In this document: positions 7,977 through 16,557 of the stretch, one piece after another | Position numbering within the stretch: the first letter of the stretch is position 1 | Layout of the letters: each line of letters opens with the position of its first letter | Source: Cyclobacteriaceae bacterium | GTDB lineage: Bacteria; Bacteroidota; Bacteroidia; Cytophagales; Cyclobacteriaceae | Reading direction: 5' to 3' | Assembly: GCA_019638255.1 (NCBI GenBank) | Contig: JAHBUD010000001.1 | Coordinates: 1,364,001 to 1,428,000, forward strand | Length of the DNA stretch: 64,000 nt | The notes under the pieces: model-generated | Databases searched by the model: none | The model's input: only the letters and a program-made list of their open reading frames with translations | What the model was told of the DNA's origin: nothing | Translations under genes and position numbers: made by a program

Positions 7977-8384
7977 ATGACAAAAAAACTTTTAACCTTA
8001 ACAATTGGACTTCTGATGTTTTCAGTTTTAACATTAAAAGCTCAGGACAACGAGACAATAAATCCAGACTCAGTTTATACAAAAGTTGACGTTCTCCCAG
8101 AATTTCCAGGAGGAATGAAAGCACTTGGAAAATACGTTGACGGGAAAAATCATTATTACCCAGAAGAGGCACGGAAGAACAAAATTGAGGGGAAGGTAAT
8201 GATTCAGTTTATTATTAATGCGGACGGGACACCAAGCGATTTTAAAGTAACGAAGGGAATAGGATATGGATGTGATGAAGCTGCCGTTGAAGCGTTCAAG
8301 AAAATGCCTAAATGGAAACCTGCACAAATTAACGGACAACCCGTAAGATTTCTAGCAACGATGGGTTATCTGTATGGACTATGA
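7977..8384 (+). CDS. Secreted TonB C-terminal-domain protein
   Basis: A 135-residue protein with a signal peptide ending near KAQ (residue 22) and a single TonB C-terminal domain. The pattern is FPGGMKALGKYV, then YPEEARKNKIEGKVMIQFIINADG and a final WKPAQINGQPV stretch. There is no proline-rich linker and no retained N-terminal anchor, so it cannot bridge the envelope like true TonB. Stand-alone TonB-C proteins of this size are common in Bacteroidota and their function is not known to me. It is the only gene in cassette 7 (7898-8647). Confidence 0.8.
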   Translation: MTKKLLTLTIGLLMFSVLTLKAQDNETINPDSVYTKVDVLPEFPGGMKALGKYVDGKNHYYPEEARKNKIEGKVMIQFIINADGTPSDFKVTKGIGYGCDEAAVEAFKKMPKWKPAQINGQPVRFLATMGYLYGL

Positions 8385-8480
8385 GAACAGTTGACAGCTT
8401 TAGAACAAACAATTAGATTGACACGTTCCTCGATATAAATGTCACAGCGGAGACAGTTGAACGGTTGACCGAAGCCGCCC

Positions 8481-8657
8481 AGCGCACAACAGCAGCTATT
8501 TGCAATGGCTGGGTTAGGTGTATGTATAAAGTATTATCTTCGCTACAACGTTTGCCCACGGTAGACAGTGACGACCTTGTCGGCCTTAGCATTCCGCGAT
8601 GCTCCATTGCTAAGGCCTCCTAAGCCCGCCACTGCCCAAACCCAAACGTTATGCACA
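8481..8657 (+). repeat. attC-like element G, apparently chimeric
   Basis: Left edge AGCGCACAAC (8481-8490) with GCCGCCC before it mirrors the cassette 7 start at 7898. The left core arm (AGCTATTTGCAATGGCTGGG) does not pair well with the right arm CCCGCCACTGCCCAAACCC. The right 109 nt (8542-8650) differ from element B at only a handful of positions. The second hairpin is GGCCTTAGCA/TGCTAAGGCC. GTTATGCACA (8648-8657) begins the next unit. Confidence 0.75.
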
Positions 8658-8788
8658 ATGCCGCGCGGACAGAGTAGCGGCCACCGCACATTGGCACATT
8701 TGCTTGCCGCTCATTCCCGCGCGACACCAAAGCAAGCAAAAGAGCCAATTTTACCCCCACACCAGCCGTTATGAAAAGAAACGTTTTC
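8658..8788 (+). other. Intergenic segment with a different hairpin ending in GTTATG
   Basis: After element G, the segment contains an imperfect inverted repeat TTGGCACATTTGCTTG (8691-8706) and CAAGCAAAAGAGCCAA (8733-8748), 13 of 16 paired. It then reads CACCAGCCGTTATG, with GTT at 8768-8770 touching the ATG at 8771. This may be the right half of a second family of cassette-end element, but no matching AAC edge is visible. No gene is seen from 8385 to here. Confidence 0.4.
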
Positions 8789-11425
8789 ATGAAAAGATTA
8801 AAATCTCTAATACTTCAATCGACTTTACTCCTTCTTACGTTTCCAGTATTTGGGCAAGAAAGGATTCATTTGAGCGGTACCGTAACGAATGCTCATGGTG
8901 AACCACTTCCTTTTGCTAACGTGAGTATCAATAAGGGAATGACGGGAACGATAACAAATCAAGAGGGTAAGTTTACGCTGACATTGGCGGCTGTTCAAAG
9001 ACCAGACACTCTTTGTGTCTCTCACATTGGATACAATTCGTTTTGCGAGAATATCGAAATGCTTTTAAGTAAACAATCCGTAACAATTACGCTTTCTGAA
9101 TATACCACAACGATATCAGAGGTAGTGGTGGAAAGTAAAAAGTTACCAACCGCGGACCAAATCATTTCTCAGGTCAGAAAAAATCTAAAGAGAAATTATC
9201 CATCAACTCCTTTCAAACTAAAATCATTTTACAGGCAGTCAAAGCTTGTAAATGGAGAATATGCCTCTCTTCAGGAAGCGGCCGTGGATGTATATGCAAA
9301 AGATCACAAACCGTCAGGCAAACAATTTACGGATGAAGTTTTAATTGTGAATGAATTCAGGAAAAGTCAAGATTATTTTGACAGGGAGTTTGATGCATTA
9401 CTTGATCCCCCTGTGAAAATCAATCCTGTCAAAGGGGTGCTATTGCAAAACGGTATAAAGTATATTAAACACAACAATGTGCTGTTAAGAAGGGATTATC
9501 AACTGGATTCCATTGTTCAATGGCAGGGAAAAGAACATTACATTGTTTCATTACCCGAACCCAATTCCGTAACATTGTACATCGATTCGGAAACCTACGC
9601 AATAAAGAGATTTGAGAACGCCAAAGACTTGACCCAATCTCAAACCATTATCGATAAAATTCATCGAGATAGCCTTAAGTCAAAATTGAAAAATGTTTCC
9701 TTTTCTATGGAATTTAGGGAGATTGAAGGGAAATTCTATCCGTTCTTTTTGGAATTTGTTGTCCATGCTTCAGTAGCAGATTTAAATCATAGTAATATCA
9801 TCTATAATCGTGTTGTGACACAACAATTGCTGGTTACCGACATTCAAACCCGTAATGTGGTACTTCCGTCCATAAAAGAACAGACCGAGAATACGATCTT
9901 TGACAACCTGCAATTGAAGTATGATGCCAATTTTTGGAATAACTATAATATCATACAGCTTACACCGATAGAAGAGAAACTGCTCGGTGACTTGCAGAAG
10001 GAGTTGAGTCTAGAGGAACAGTTCAATACTGCTTCGATCAGTTCAACCGTAGAACCAAAAACGCTTCTTAAGCCACAGGAATCAAAAGCAGATTTCTTAA
10101 AATTCCGCACAATCTTGGAGGAGGTACATACAGGACTGAACGCCTACATCAGTCATGACAAATGGAATTTGTTAATGGACAGTTTGTATCGAAGTTTGAA
10201 TGAGCCAAAGTCGTGGGATGAATTCTATAAACTCGTTTCTTACAGCATAGCCCAAGTTGGGAACGGCCATACCGAAGCTATACTTCCTGCGTGGTGGTAC
10301 CAAATGAAACGTGCTGTGTTTCCCGTAAGAGTTCAGTACATACAAGGCAAATTGATTGTGGAGGAATGTTTTGACCCTGACTTGCAGATTCCTAAGGGAA
10401 GTGAAATAGCCTCCATCAACGGACATCTTGTTGAAAATATTCGAAGACAGGTATGGCCATTGCTGTCGGCAGATGGATTCAGATCAAATTATAAATACAA
10501 CTGGCTTGGCCTTGTGTACGCAACATACCTTGCCTTTGTCTTGGAAAGTCCTCATGAGTATGCGATTGAATATATTACGCCAGATCAGGAAAACAAGATT
10601 GTTAAGCATCCGGGACTACAAACGTCTTTAAAATCGTTCTATGAGTCCTTAATCTCAGAGGACATGTCTAAAAATTACGATCACAAATTGGAAATTAATG
10701 CGCAGAACCAATATGCGTGGCTAGATATTCGTGAATCTTCAAGCCTAACTGATTCTATAGAGAATTATTTCAAGACCATTAGAGATTCGGGAGTTCAAAA
10801 TCTGGTTATTGATTTAAGGACTCATTTAGGACTCATGGAAGACTGTGATCCGAGTATGCTTTACTCATACTTTGTTGACAAGGCCTTCAGGTTCTTTGAA
10901 TACATGAGAGTGAAATCAAACAATTATGCGATTTTCGACAATGATTTTACGTACGCTCCTTATGCCACGTCATTGAAGGAAATTAAGGAAGAGTATTTTG
11001 ACAAGCTTAAAGGGACAACTGATGGTTATTTTTTGTGGGAGGGGGAGCCATGTAGCGGATTTAGTGATCCAGGGAAATATCTTTTTAAGGGCAATGTATA
11101 TATTCTCGTGAGTGGATTTACGTTTTCCGCCAGCGCAGACTTTGCGTCAAAAATGAGCCAATTGAGTAACGTTACAATTATTGGGCAGGAAACCGGAGGA
11201 ACGAAATACTCATTTGTCAGCGGTTTCATGCCGAGATTAATACTTCCTAATTCAGGGATAACCGTGAGGGTACCAACTTGGCAATCAAAAGTATGTTGTC
11301 CTCAGTCAGAGAAAATAACGGGACAAGGTGTTATTCCTGATCACGAAGTTGATCAAACAATTGCGGACTTCATTGCTGGCAAAGACACGGTAAAAGAATA
11401 TGTAATGAAGTTACTGACGAAATAG
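8789..11425 (+). CDS. S41-family peptidase with N-terminal carboxypeptidase-regulatory domain
   Basis: The frame opens at an ATG at 8771, but that codon touches a GTT boundary. The ATG at 8789 gives a better signal peptide (MKRLKSLILQS to VFGQ), so it is preferred. A CarboxypepD_reg-like domain follows (SGTVTNAHGEPLPFANV), then a long region resembling the DUF5686 type. The C-terminal half is a tail-specific-protease fold: LVIDLRTHLG, then SGFTFSASADF with the likely nucleophile serine, and GQETGGTKYS. The protein is probably secreted and acts in the periplasm or on the surface. A trailing cassette element was not found behind it. Confidence 0.75.
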   Translation: MKRLKSLILQSTLLLLTFPVFGQERIHLSGTVTNAHGEPLPFANVSINKGMTGTITNQEGKFTLTLAAVQRPDTLCVSHIGYNSFCENIEMLLSKQSVTITLSEYTTTISEVVVESKKLPTADQIISQVRKNLKRNYPSTPFKLKSFYRQSKLVNGEYASLQEAAVDVYAKDHKPSGKQFTDEVLIVNEFRKSQDYFDREFDALLDPPVKINPVKGVLLQNGIKYIKHNNVLLRRDYQLDSIVQWQGKEHYIVSLPEPNSVTLYIDSETYAIKRFENAKDLTQSQTIIDKIHRDSLKSKLKNVSFSMEFREIEGKFYPFFLEFVVHASVADLNHSNIIYNRVVTQQLLVTDIQTRNVVLPSIKEQTENTIFDNLQLKYDANFWNNYNIIQLTPIEEKLLGDLQKELSLEEQFNTASISSTVEPKTLLKPQESKADFLKFRTILEEVHTGLNAYISHDKWNLLMDSLYRSLNEPKSWDEFYKLVSYSIAQVGNGHTEAILPAWWYQMKRAVFPVRVQYIQGKLIVEECFDPDLQIPKGSEIASINGHLVENIRRQVWPLLSADGFRSNYKYNWLGLVYATYLAFVLESPHEYAIEYITPDQENKIVKHPGLQTSLKSFYESLISEDMSKNYDHKLEINAQNQYAWLDIRESSSLTDSIENYFKTIRDSGVQNLVIDLRTHLGLMEDCDPSMLYSYFVDKAFRFFEYMRVKSNNYAIFDNDFTYAPYATSLKEIKEEYFDKLKGTTDGYFLWEGEPCSGFSDPGKYLFKGNVYILVSGFTFSASADFASKMSQLSNVTIIGQETGGTKYSFVSGFMPRLILPNSGITVRVPTWQSKVCCPQSEKITGQGVIPDHEVDQTIADFIAGKDTVKEYVMKLLTK

Positions 11426-11574
11426 AGTTGAGAATAAAAGTGCATCCCTCCGAAAACCACACCGATGCAAAGTCCACACATGCCGACACGCGACCAAAGT
11501 ACTGGCAAGAGCTAAGCCCACTTAAGCGCTTGAACAAAAAGAATTAAATTAGCTTAAATTAAATTCAACGAAAG

Positions 11575-14007
11575 ATGTTAAGAAGCCTGATAACAGTTGC
11601 CTATCGAAATCTCATTAGACACAAAGTCTTTTCAATAATCAACATAATGGGTTTGGCAATCGGTATCGCAGCTTCAACCCTATTGTTGGGATACGTAAGC
11701 TCCGAACTAAGTTATGATGACTTTCATTCAAACAATGAAAATATATACAGAATCAGGTTTGATAGTTACAAATCAAGTGTTTTAGAAAGCAGTAGTGCAA
11801 TAGGTTATTATGGTGCAGCACCAGCTATCAAGGAGAATTTTCCCGAAGTGCTGAACTATGTTCGATTGCATAGAGCCGATGGTATGTATACTTACCATCC
11901 CCAAAATGGTCAATCAGTTAGTTACCATGAGAAAAAAGCATTCTATTCTGATTCTACAGTTTTCTCGGTTTTCAATTTTCAACTCATTAAGGGAAATAAG
12001 TCAAAAGTGCTTAGAACTGCGAATTCATTGGTAATATCAGAATCGGCAGCGGGGAAGTATTTTGGTCAAGAAAACCCTATTGGAAAAACAATCTCTTTAA
12101 CCACGGAATGGGAAGGGGGAGATTATTTGATTGAGGGCGTATTTAAAGACGTACCCGACAACAGCCATATTAAGTTTGATTTCCTGATTGGTATTGAAGG
12201 TCTACTTCATAATAACCAGTTTAAAAACGGGGCTTGGTACTGGTGGAACTTCTACACTTATTTGGTTTTACAACCCGGTATTGACCCTACAAATCTTGAG
12301 CAAAAGTTTTTAAGCGTCATTGAGACGTATCTTGGAAATGAGCTAAGAAAGACAGATAGACAGGAGAAATTTGCTTTACAGCGTTTGTCTGAGATACACC
12401 TGCATTCCAATCTTTCCAGTGAAACCGAGGTCAATGGAAACTATAAAACAATTTCGGCTTTGCTTATTGTTTCATTCATCATTATTGGTATTGCTTGGCT
12501 AAATTATATCAACTTATCAACAGCAAAAGCTACCGAAAGGGCTAGAGAAGTAGGCGTGAGAAAATTGCTGGGCTCCAACAAAAGACGGTTAATTGTCCAG
12601 TTCCTTGTTGAATCGGTTACCATCACTTCAATAGCAATTATTTTAGCCGTTGTTATTGTACTCTCCACATTGCCCTTTTTTCATCAACTAATCGGCAGAA
12701 GTCTTGTTATTTCTATTCCCAATCAAATCTCGTTTTGGATTCCAGCAATTGGAATAATGGTAATAGGAACTTTCTTCTCTGGCCTTTATCCAGCATTCCA
12801 CCTATCTTCATTTCAACCAGTAATCGCACTGAAAGGAAAAGTATTACAGAGTAAAAGTGGAGTTCACATCCGAAAATTATTGGTCGTGATTCAGTTTTCC
12901 GCTTCGGCCTTATTGATAATTGCGACACTTACGATATTCAAACAGCTGCAATTCATGAGAAATCAGGACTTGGGAATGAACATAAAACAGAAGGTGGTAG
13001 TAAGAGCTCCCAAAATAATTAAAGGCGAAAGCTACATGAATGAAATGGACTATTTTAAAAATAGAATTAAAACAAATTCACAAGTTGTTTCCGTTTCAAC
13101 ATCCTCAGAGGTACCTGGAAAGGAAATATTTTGGTCTAATGAATTTCGAATACAAGGAGAGCCAGAGAGCATAAGGAAACTGGTTAACATCCTCGCAGTT
13201 GACGAAGACTTCATCCCAACTTTTAATATGACCATTTTAGCTGGGCGAAATTTTTCAAAAGACAGAGTAAGTGATTTTGGTAGTGCTACAATAATCAACG
13301 AATCAGCTTTAAAAGCACTTGGACTAAATACTCCTGAACAAGCAATTGACCAAGAATTGACACTTGGGACAGCAACTTCAAAGAAGATAATAGGGGTAAT
13401 TAAGGATTTTCATCAGCAATCATTAAAAGAATTTAGTAAGCCGACTATAATTAATTACATACCCTGGAGACAAGATTATATAACCATTTCGATCACTGGT
13501 CAGGATTTAAAAAACACAATTGCAAGTATTGAGTCCACCTACCGTGGCATATTTCCTGGGAATGCTTTTGAGTATTTCTTTCTCGATGACCAATTTAACT
13601 TACAATACCAATCAGAGGAACGGGAATGGAAACTCTTCATATTGTTTGCCCTCCTTTCAGTACTTGTTGCAAGCATGGGTCTATTCGGGTTATCTTCATT
13701 TTTGACCATCCAAAGAGCTAAAGAAATTGCAGTTAGAAAAGTTTTGGGTGCTTCGGTTCCAGCCATAACTTTCCTTTTGTCGAAAGACTTTATAAAGTTG
13801 GTGTTAGTGGCTTTGGTATTGACAGTTCCTTTATCATGGTTTCTAATGAAGCAGTGGCTTATGGGTTTTGCCTACCATATTGATGTTCCTTTGCCGGGAT
13901 TTGTTTTGTCAGCAGTCCTAATGGTACTCATTGCCCTACTGACAATTAGTTTTCAAACTATAAAGGCAGCGTTTACTAATCCCGTTGAGTCTTTGAAAAA
14001 TGAATAG
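11575..14007 (+). CDS. ABC transporter permease, MacB/FtsX type
   Basis: An 810-residue permease with the MacB_PCD/FtsX duplication. TM1 is at about 20-40 (KVFSIINIMGLAIGIAAS), followed by an extracytoplasmic domain to about 285, three TM helices at 285-430 with the ATERAREVGVRKLLGS coupling motif, a second extracytoplasmic domain, and three C-terminal helices with QRAKEIAVRKVLGAS. Such permeases work with an ATPase not encoded nearby, typically in export or envelope stress. It begins 149 nt after the S41 peptidase gene; the spacer shows no attC-like element. Confidence 0.9.
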   Translation: MLRSLITVAYRNLIRHKVFSIINIMGLAIGIAASTLLLGYVSSELSYDDFHSNNENIYRIRFDSYKSSVLESSSAIGYYGAAPAIKENFPEVLNYVRLHRADGMYTYHPQNGQSVSYHEKKAFYSDSTVFSVFNFQLIKGNKSKVLRTANSLVISESAAGKYFGQENPIGKTISLTTEWEGGDYLIEGVFKDVPDNSHIKFDFLIGIEGLLHNNQFKNGAWYWWNFYTYLVLQPGIDPTNLEQKFLSVIETYLGNELRKTDRQEKFALQRLSEIHLHSNLSSETEVNGNYKTISALLIVSFIIIGIAWLNYINLSTAKATERAREVGVRKLLGSNKRRLIVQFLVESVTITSIAIILAVVIVLSTLPFFHQLIGRSLVISIPNQISFWIPAIGIMVIGTFFSGLYPAFHLSSFQPVIALKGKVLQSKSGVHIRKLLVVIQFSASALLIIATLTIFKQLQFMRNQDLGMNIKQKVVVRAPKIIKGESYMNEMDYFKNRIKTNSQVVSVSTSSEVPGKEIFWSNEFRIQGEPESIRKLVNILAVDEDFIPTFNMTILAGRNFSKDRVSDFGSATIINESALKALGLNTPEQAIDQELTLGTATSKKIIGVIKDFHQQSLKEFSKPTIINYIPWRQDYITISITGQDLKNTIASIESTYRGIFPGNAFEYFFLDDQFNLQYQSEEREWKLFILFALLSVLVASMGLFGLSSFLTIQRAKEIAVRKVLGASVPAITFLLSKDFIKLVLVALVLTVPLSWFLMKQWLMGFAYHIDVPLPGFVLSAVLMVLIALLTISFQTIKAAFTNPVESLKNE

Positions 14008-14100
14008 TTTGGCGACAAATGTGTCCGGACAAGCCTAAATTCAAGTTACGGACTTAGTAAGTAGTTAAATACATTTTGTTTTACTTAAACATTATATTAT

Positions 14101-14451
14101 ATGAAACAACAATTATCTCAGATGCTTGTATTTATCGTATGCGCTGTTTCGATTGTACTATTGGCATCAGGACCTTCCCAAGATACTTTTGACAAAATCA
14201 GCGTTCGCGAATTTGAGTTGGTCGATGAAAAGGGCAAAAAACGTGTGTCCATCAAAGTAGAGGACAATGGCGAGGTGGTTTTTCGACTAAGAGACCAAAA
14301 CGGAACTATTCGAGTAAAACTTGGAGCCGATGAAAAAGGCTCAGGTTTGCTTCTTTTGGATAGCGAAACCAATCCGGCCCTCCATGCATTAGCAAATAAA
14401 GGTGCAAGTTTCACAGTGACTGATAAGGACGGGAATAAAAAGACCTACTGA
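14101..14451 (+). CDS. Small secreted beta-rich protein
   Basis: A 116-residue protein: signal peptide or anchor at residues 5-25, then repeating short beta units (FELVDEKGKKRVSIKV, VVFRLRDQNGTIRVKLG, GLLLLDSETNPALHALANKG, FTVTDKDGNKKTY). The D-x-x-G turns every 20-25 residues suggest a beta-solenoid or sandwich. I do not recognise a family. It starts 93 nt after the permease gene, and the AT-rich stretch just upstream could carry its promoter. Confidence 0.6.
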   Translation: MKQQLSQMLVFIVCAVSIVLLASGPSQDTFDKISVREFELVDEKGKKRVSIKVEDNGEVVFRLRDQNGTIRVKLGADEKGSGLLLLDSETNPALHALANKGASFTVTDKDGNKKTY

Positions 14452-14609
14452 CTCAGTCTGTGACAAAAAAAAGTCAGGTTGAGTGGTGTCAGGAATTCGA
14501 TTGCTGAATTTTATTCAAGGAAGACTTGGTATTGGATATCTATTTGTTTTATCTAAGCATCTACATTCATAAATTAGTTTCTTTATACACTGACATTCGA
14601 ATTACAACA

Positions 14610-15423
14610 ATGAGAACTGAGCAAGAAATTAGAAACCTAATCATTGATAAAGGAAAATCTGATGAAAGAATTAGGGCGGTGCTGTTAAACGGTTCGAGAG
14701 CAAACAAGAAAATTTCACCCGACAAATGGTAGGACTTTGACATAGTTTACATTGTGACAGAAATTGAAAGTTTTACTGACCACAGTTGGGTAGATTATTT
14801 TGGAGAAAGGATAATTTGGCAGTTACCAGATGAAATGACCTTTGGACTGGAAGAAAAAAGCAATTCTAAACAGAGCACAAGTTTCAGTTACCTAATGCTG
14901 TTTAAAGACAGAAACAGAATTGACCTGACACTGTTCTCAAAAGATAAAATCAAAACTGATTTTCGTCCTGAAAGTTTAGCAATTATTTGGCTGGATAAGG
15001 ACAATATATTTTCAAATTTCCCCGACTCCAGTGACTTTGATCACCTCGTCAAAAAGACCAACAGAGCAAGAATTTATTGACACTTGTAATGAATTTTGGT
15101 GGGTATCTACTTACATTATTAAAGGACTGTTAAGAGATGAAATCACATACGCCAAGGAAATGGGAGAAACAATTGTCCGGCCTATGTTTATGAAAATAAT
15201 TGAATGGTACATTGGAACGGAGACTGATTTCTCTGTTTCATTAGGGACAGGTGGTAGGCACATCAATAACTATTTAAAAGCGTCACTTTACAGAAATATA
15301 TTTGGAGAATTATCTGCGATAGTTGCAAGTAAGCTTAATCTCCAACACAATATTGTTGAAGCACAAAATGTTAAATTATACTTGATGCAATCTTATGAGG
15401 ATTTTAAAATTATTAAAAAATAA
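14610..15423 (+). pseudogene. Broken aminoglycoside 6-adenylyltransferase (AadS/ANT(6)-like)
   Basis: Three consecutive frames together encode one ANT(6)-type protein. Segment one (14610-14729) has MRTEQEIRN and the nucleotidyltransferase motif LLNGSRAN. It ends at an in-frame TAG, 14730-14732, exactly where relatives continue into DFDIVYIV. Segment two is in the same frame from 14733. It runs to 15080 through IDLTLFSKD, but its natural continuation, KRPTEQEFIDTCNEFWW, lies one base away. One extra A in the AAAAA run at 15051-15055 explains the shift, after which the third segment runs to 15423. Two independent lesions make this a pseudogene unless both are read through. Family members inactivate streptomycin. 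Confidence 0.8.
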
Positions 15424-15501
15424 CCTGGTCGACCCTTCTGATTGTTATACAGATTATGCTTTGAACTGCCAAGATTAAATTTTCTGGTTAACTTACACCA
15501 A

Positions 15502-16299
15502 ATGCTCATAATCTTTTTTCTTATCACCTTTCTTGTCGCTTGGTTATTTTTCATAACCGGCAATCTCCTATCTAATAATGCCGAGCTTTCAACTCTTTCA
15601 CGTCTACTTATTTTTATTGGAGCGATATCTCCTGGGCTGGTTGCTGTTTCTCTTACAGCAATAACAAGGGGAAGCGAGGGAGTAAAATTATTGATTAATA
15701 AAATTTCTTTCAAAGACACCAAGGCAATGTGGTATATTTTTGCCGTTACCTTCATTGCGCTCATCAAAGGGTTGGCAGCGCTTGTCTTCTTTTTACTATA
15801 TGATTCATGGCCACAATTCGGAACAACACCTTGGTACGTTATGCTGTTTGCCATTGCTGTTTCCATGTGGGTTCAGGCTGGCGAGGAAATCGGATGGCGT
15901 GGCTATGCTCTTCCTCTTATGTCAAAAAAAATCGGCCTTGCCATGTCAAGCTTTCTGTTGGGTATTATTTGGGCTACATGGCACTTACCGTTATTTTACA
16001 TAGCAACAGCTGACACCTTCAACCAGTCATTTCCGGTTTATTTGTTACAAGTAACAGGGCTTTCAGTAATCATGGCATGGCTTTTCTGGAAAGTCAATGG
16101 AAATTTACTACCGCTCATGGTTTTTCATGCAGCTATCAATAACACCAAAGATATTGTGCCTTCTGCATCGAAAGCATCAGAAAGCCCGTTCACGTTAAAT
16201 GCCTCCCCAATCGGATGGATAACGCTTGTTCTAATTTGGATATTTGCGTTTTGCCTTATCTACACCATGACTCGGAAACCGGCAGCAACCGTTTACTGA
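15502..16299 (+). CDS. CPBP-family intramembrane metalloprotease
   Basis: A hydrophobic protein of 265 residues from the ATG at 15502; the frame also opens at a TTG at 15442, adding 20 less typical residues. All CPBP (Abi, CaaX-like) motifs are present: E128-E129-x3-R133 in GEEIGWRG, WATWH161, and F218-H219-x3-N223. Such proteins are membrane-embedded glutamyl proteases, sometimes prenyl-protein proteases or bacteriocin-immunity factors. The substrate is unknown. It follows the aadS-like pseudogene by 78 nt and is the last gene before element H. Confidence 0.85.
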   Translation: MLIIFFLITFLVAWLFFITGNLLSNNAELSTLSRLLIFIGAISPGLVAVSLTAITRGSEGVKLLINKISFKDTKAMWYIFAVTFIALIKGLAALVFFLLYDSWPQFGTTPWYVMLFAIAVSMWVQAGEEIGWRGYALPLMSKKIGLAMSSFLLGIIWATWHLPLFYIATADTFNQSFPVYLLQVTGLSVIMAWLFWKVNGNLLPLMVFHAAINNTKDIVPSASKASESPFTLNASPIGWITLVLIWIFAFCLIYTMTRKPAATVY

Positions 16300-16361
16300 C
16301 TTCGCCATACAAATTGGTAAAAAAAGAGAGAGCTCAAATAAAGAGTGGCGAAGGGCCCTAC

Positions 16362-16538
16362 TACTGCCAACAAAATACTTATGCATTGACGGGGTTCGGT
16401 GTAAATTTGTAGCTTTAGTTTCAAAACACGTTTGGTCTTGGTGGACAGTGATGTGTGGGTCGCACTAAATCATTCCGCTACGCTCCATTTTGTAGCGCTC
16501 CTATTCCCACCACTGCATAAGCACAAACGATATCTGTG
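16362..16538 (+). repeat. attC-like element H, with altered right boundary
   Basis: Left edge TACTGCCAAC (16362-16371) with GGGCCC-TAC before it would pair with a cassette start GTTGGCAGTAGTAGGGCCC, which is not present anywhere between 8658 and here. The left arm TTATGCATTGACGGGG fits the right arm CCCACCACTGCATAAGCA imperfectly. The centre has ACGTTTGGTCTTGGTGGACAG, and the second hairpin is partly CGCACTAAA/TGTAGCG. The conserved GTT reads GAT at 16529-16531. No attC-like element follows the next gene. Confidence 0.75.
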
Positions 16539-16557
16539 TGCCATGCACTGACGAAAA

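Larger units (their letters stand above)
1..16538 (+). mobile_element. Integron-like gene cassette array, left end outside the window
   Basis: Eight structured spacer elements (A-H, listed separately) divide this stretch into units whose genes all read on the + strand. Unit boundaries, taken at the conserved GTT, are 776, 1368, 3529, 4616, 6409, 7898, 8648 and 16529. For the six units with both ends visible, the first 16-18 nt are the reverse complement of the nucleotides ending in AAC at the left edge of the unit's own trailing element, with one or two mismatches. Cassettes excised as circles and joined at attC sites have this arrangement in integrons. No integrase gene of the IntI type is visible here. 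The 8648-16361 unit is too long and its partner end is missing, so at least one boundary has decayed. The array appears to continue upstream of base 1. Confidence 0.75.

Noticed and set aside
15774..15783. GTTGGCAGCG inside the CPBP gene as the missing cassette start for element H
   Set aside because: Only eight bases match the expected GTTGGCAGTAGTAGGGCCC, position 9 onward fails, and it lies within conserved coding sequence.
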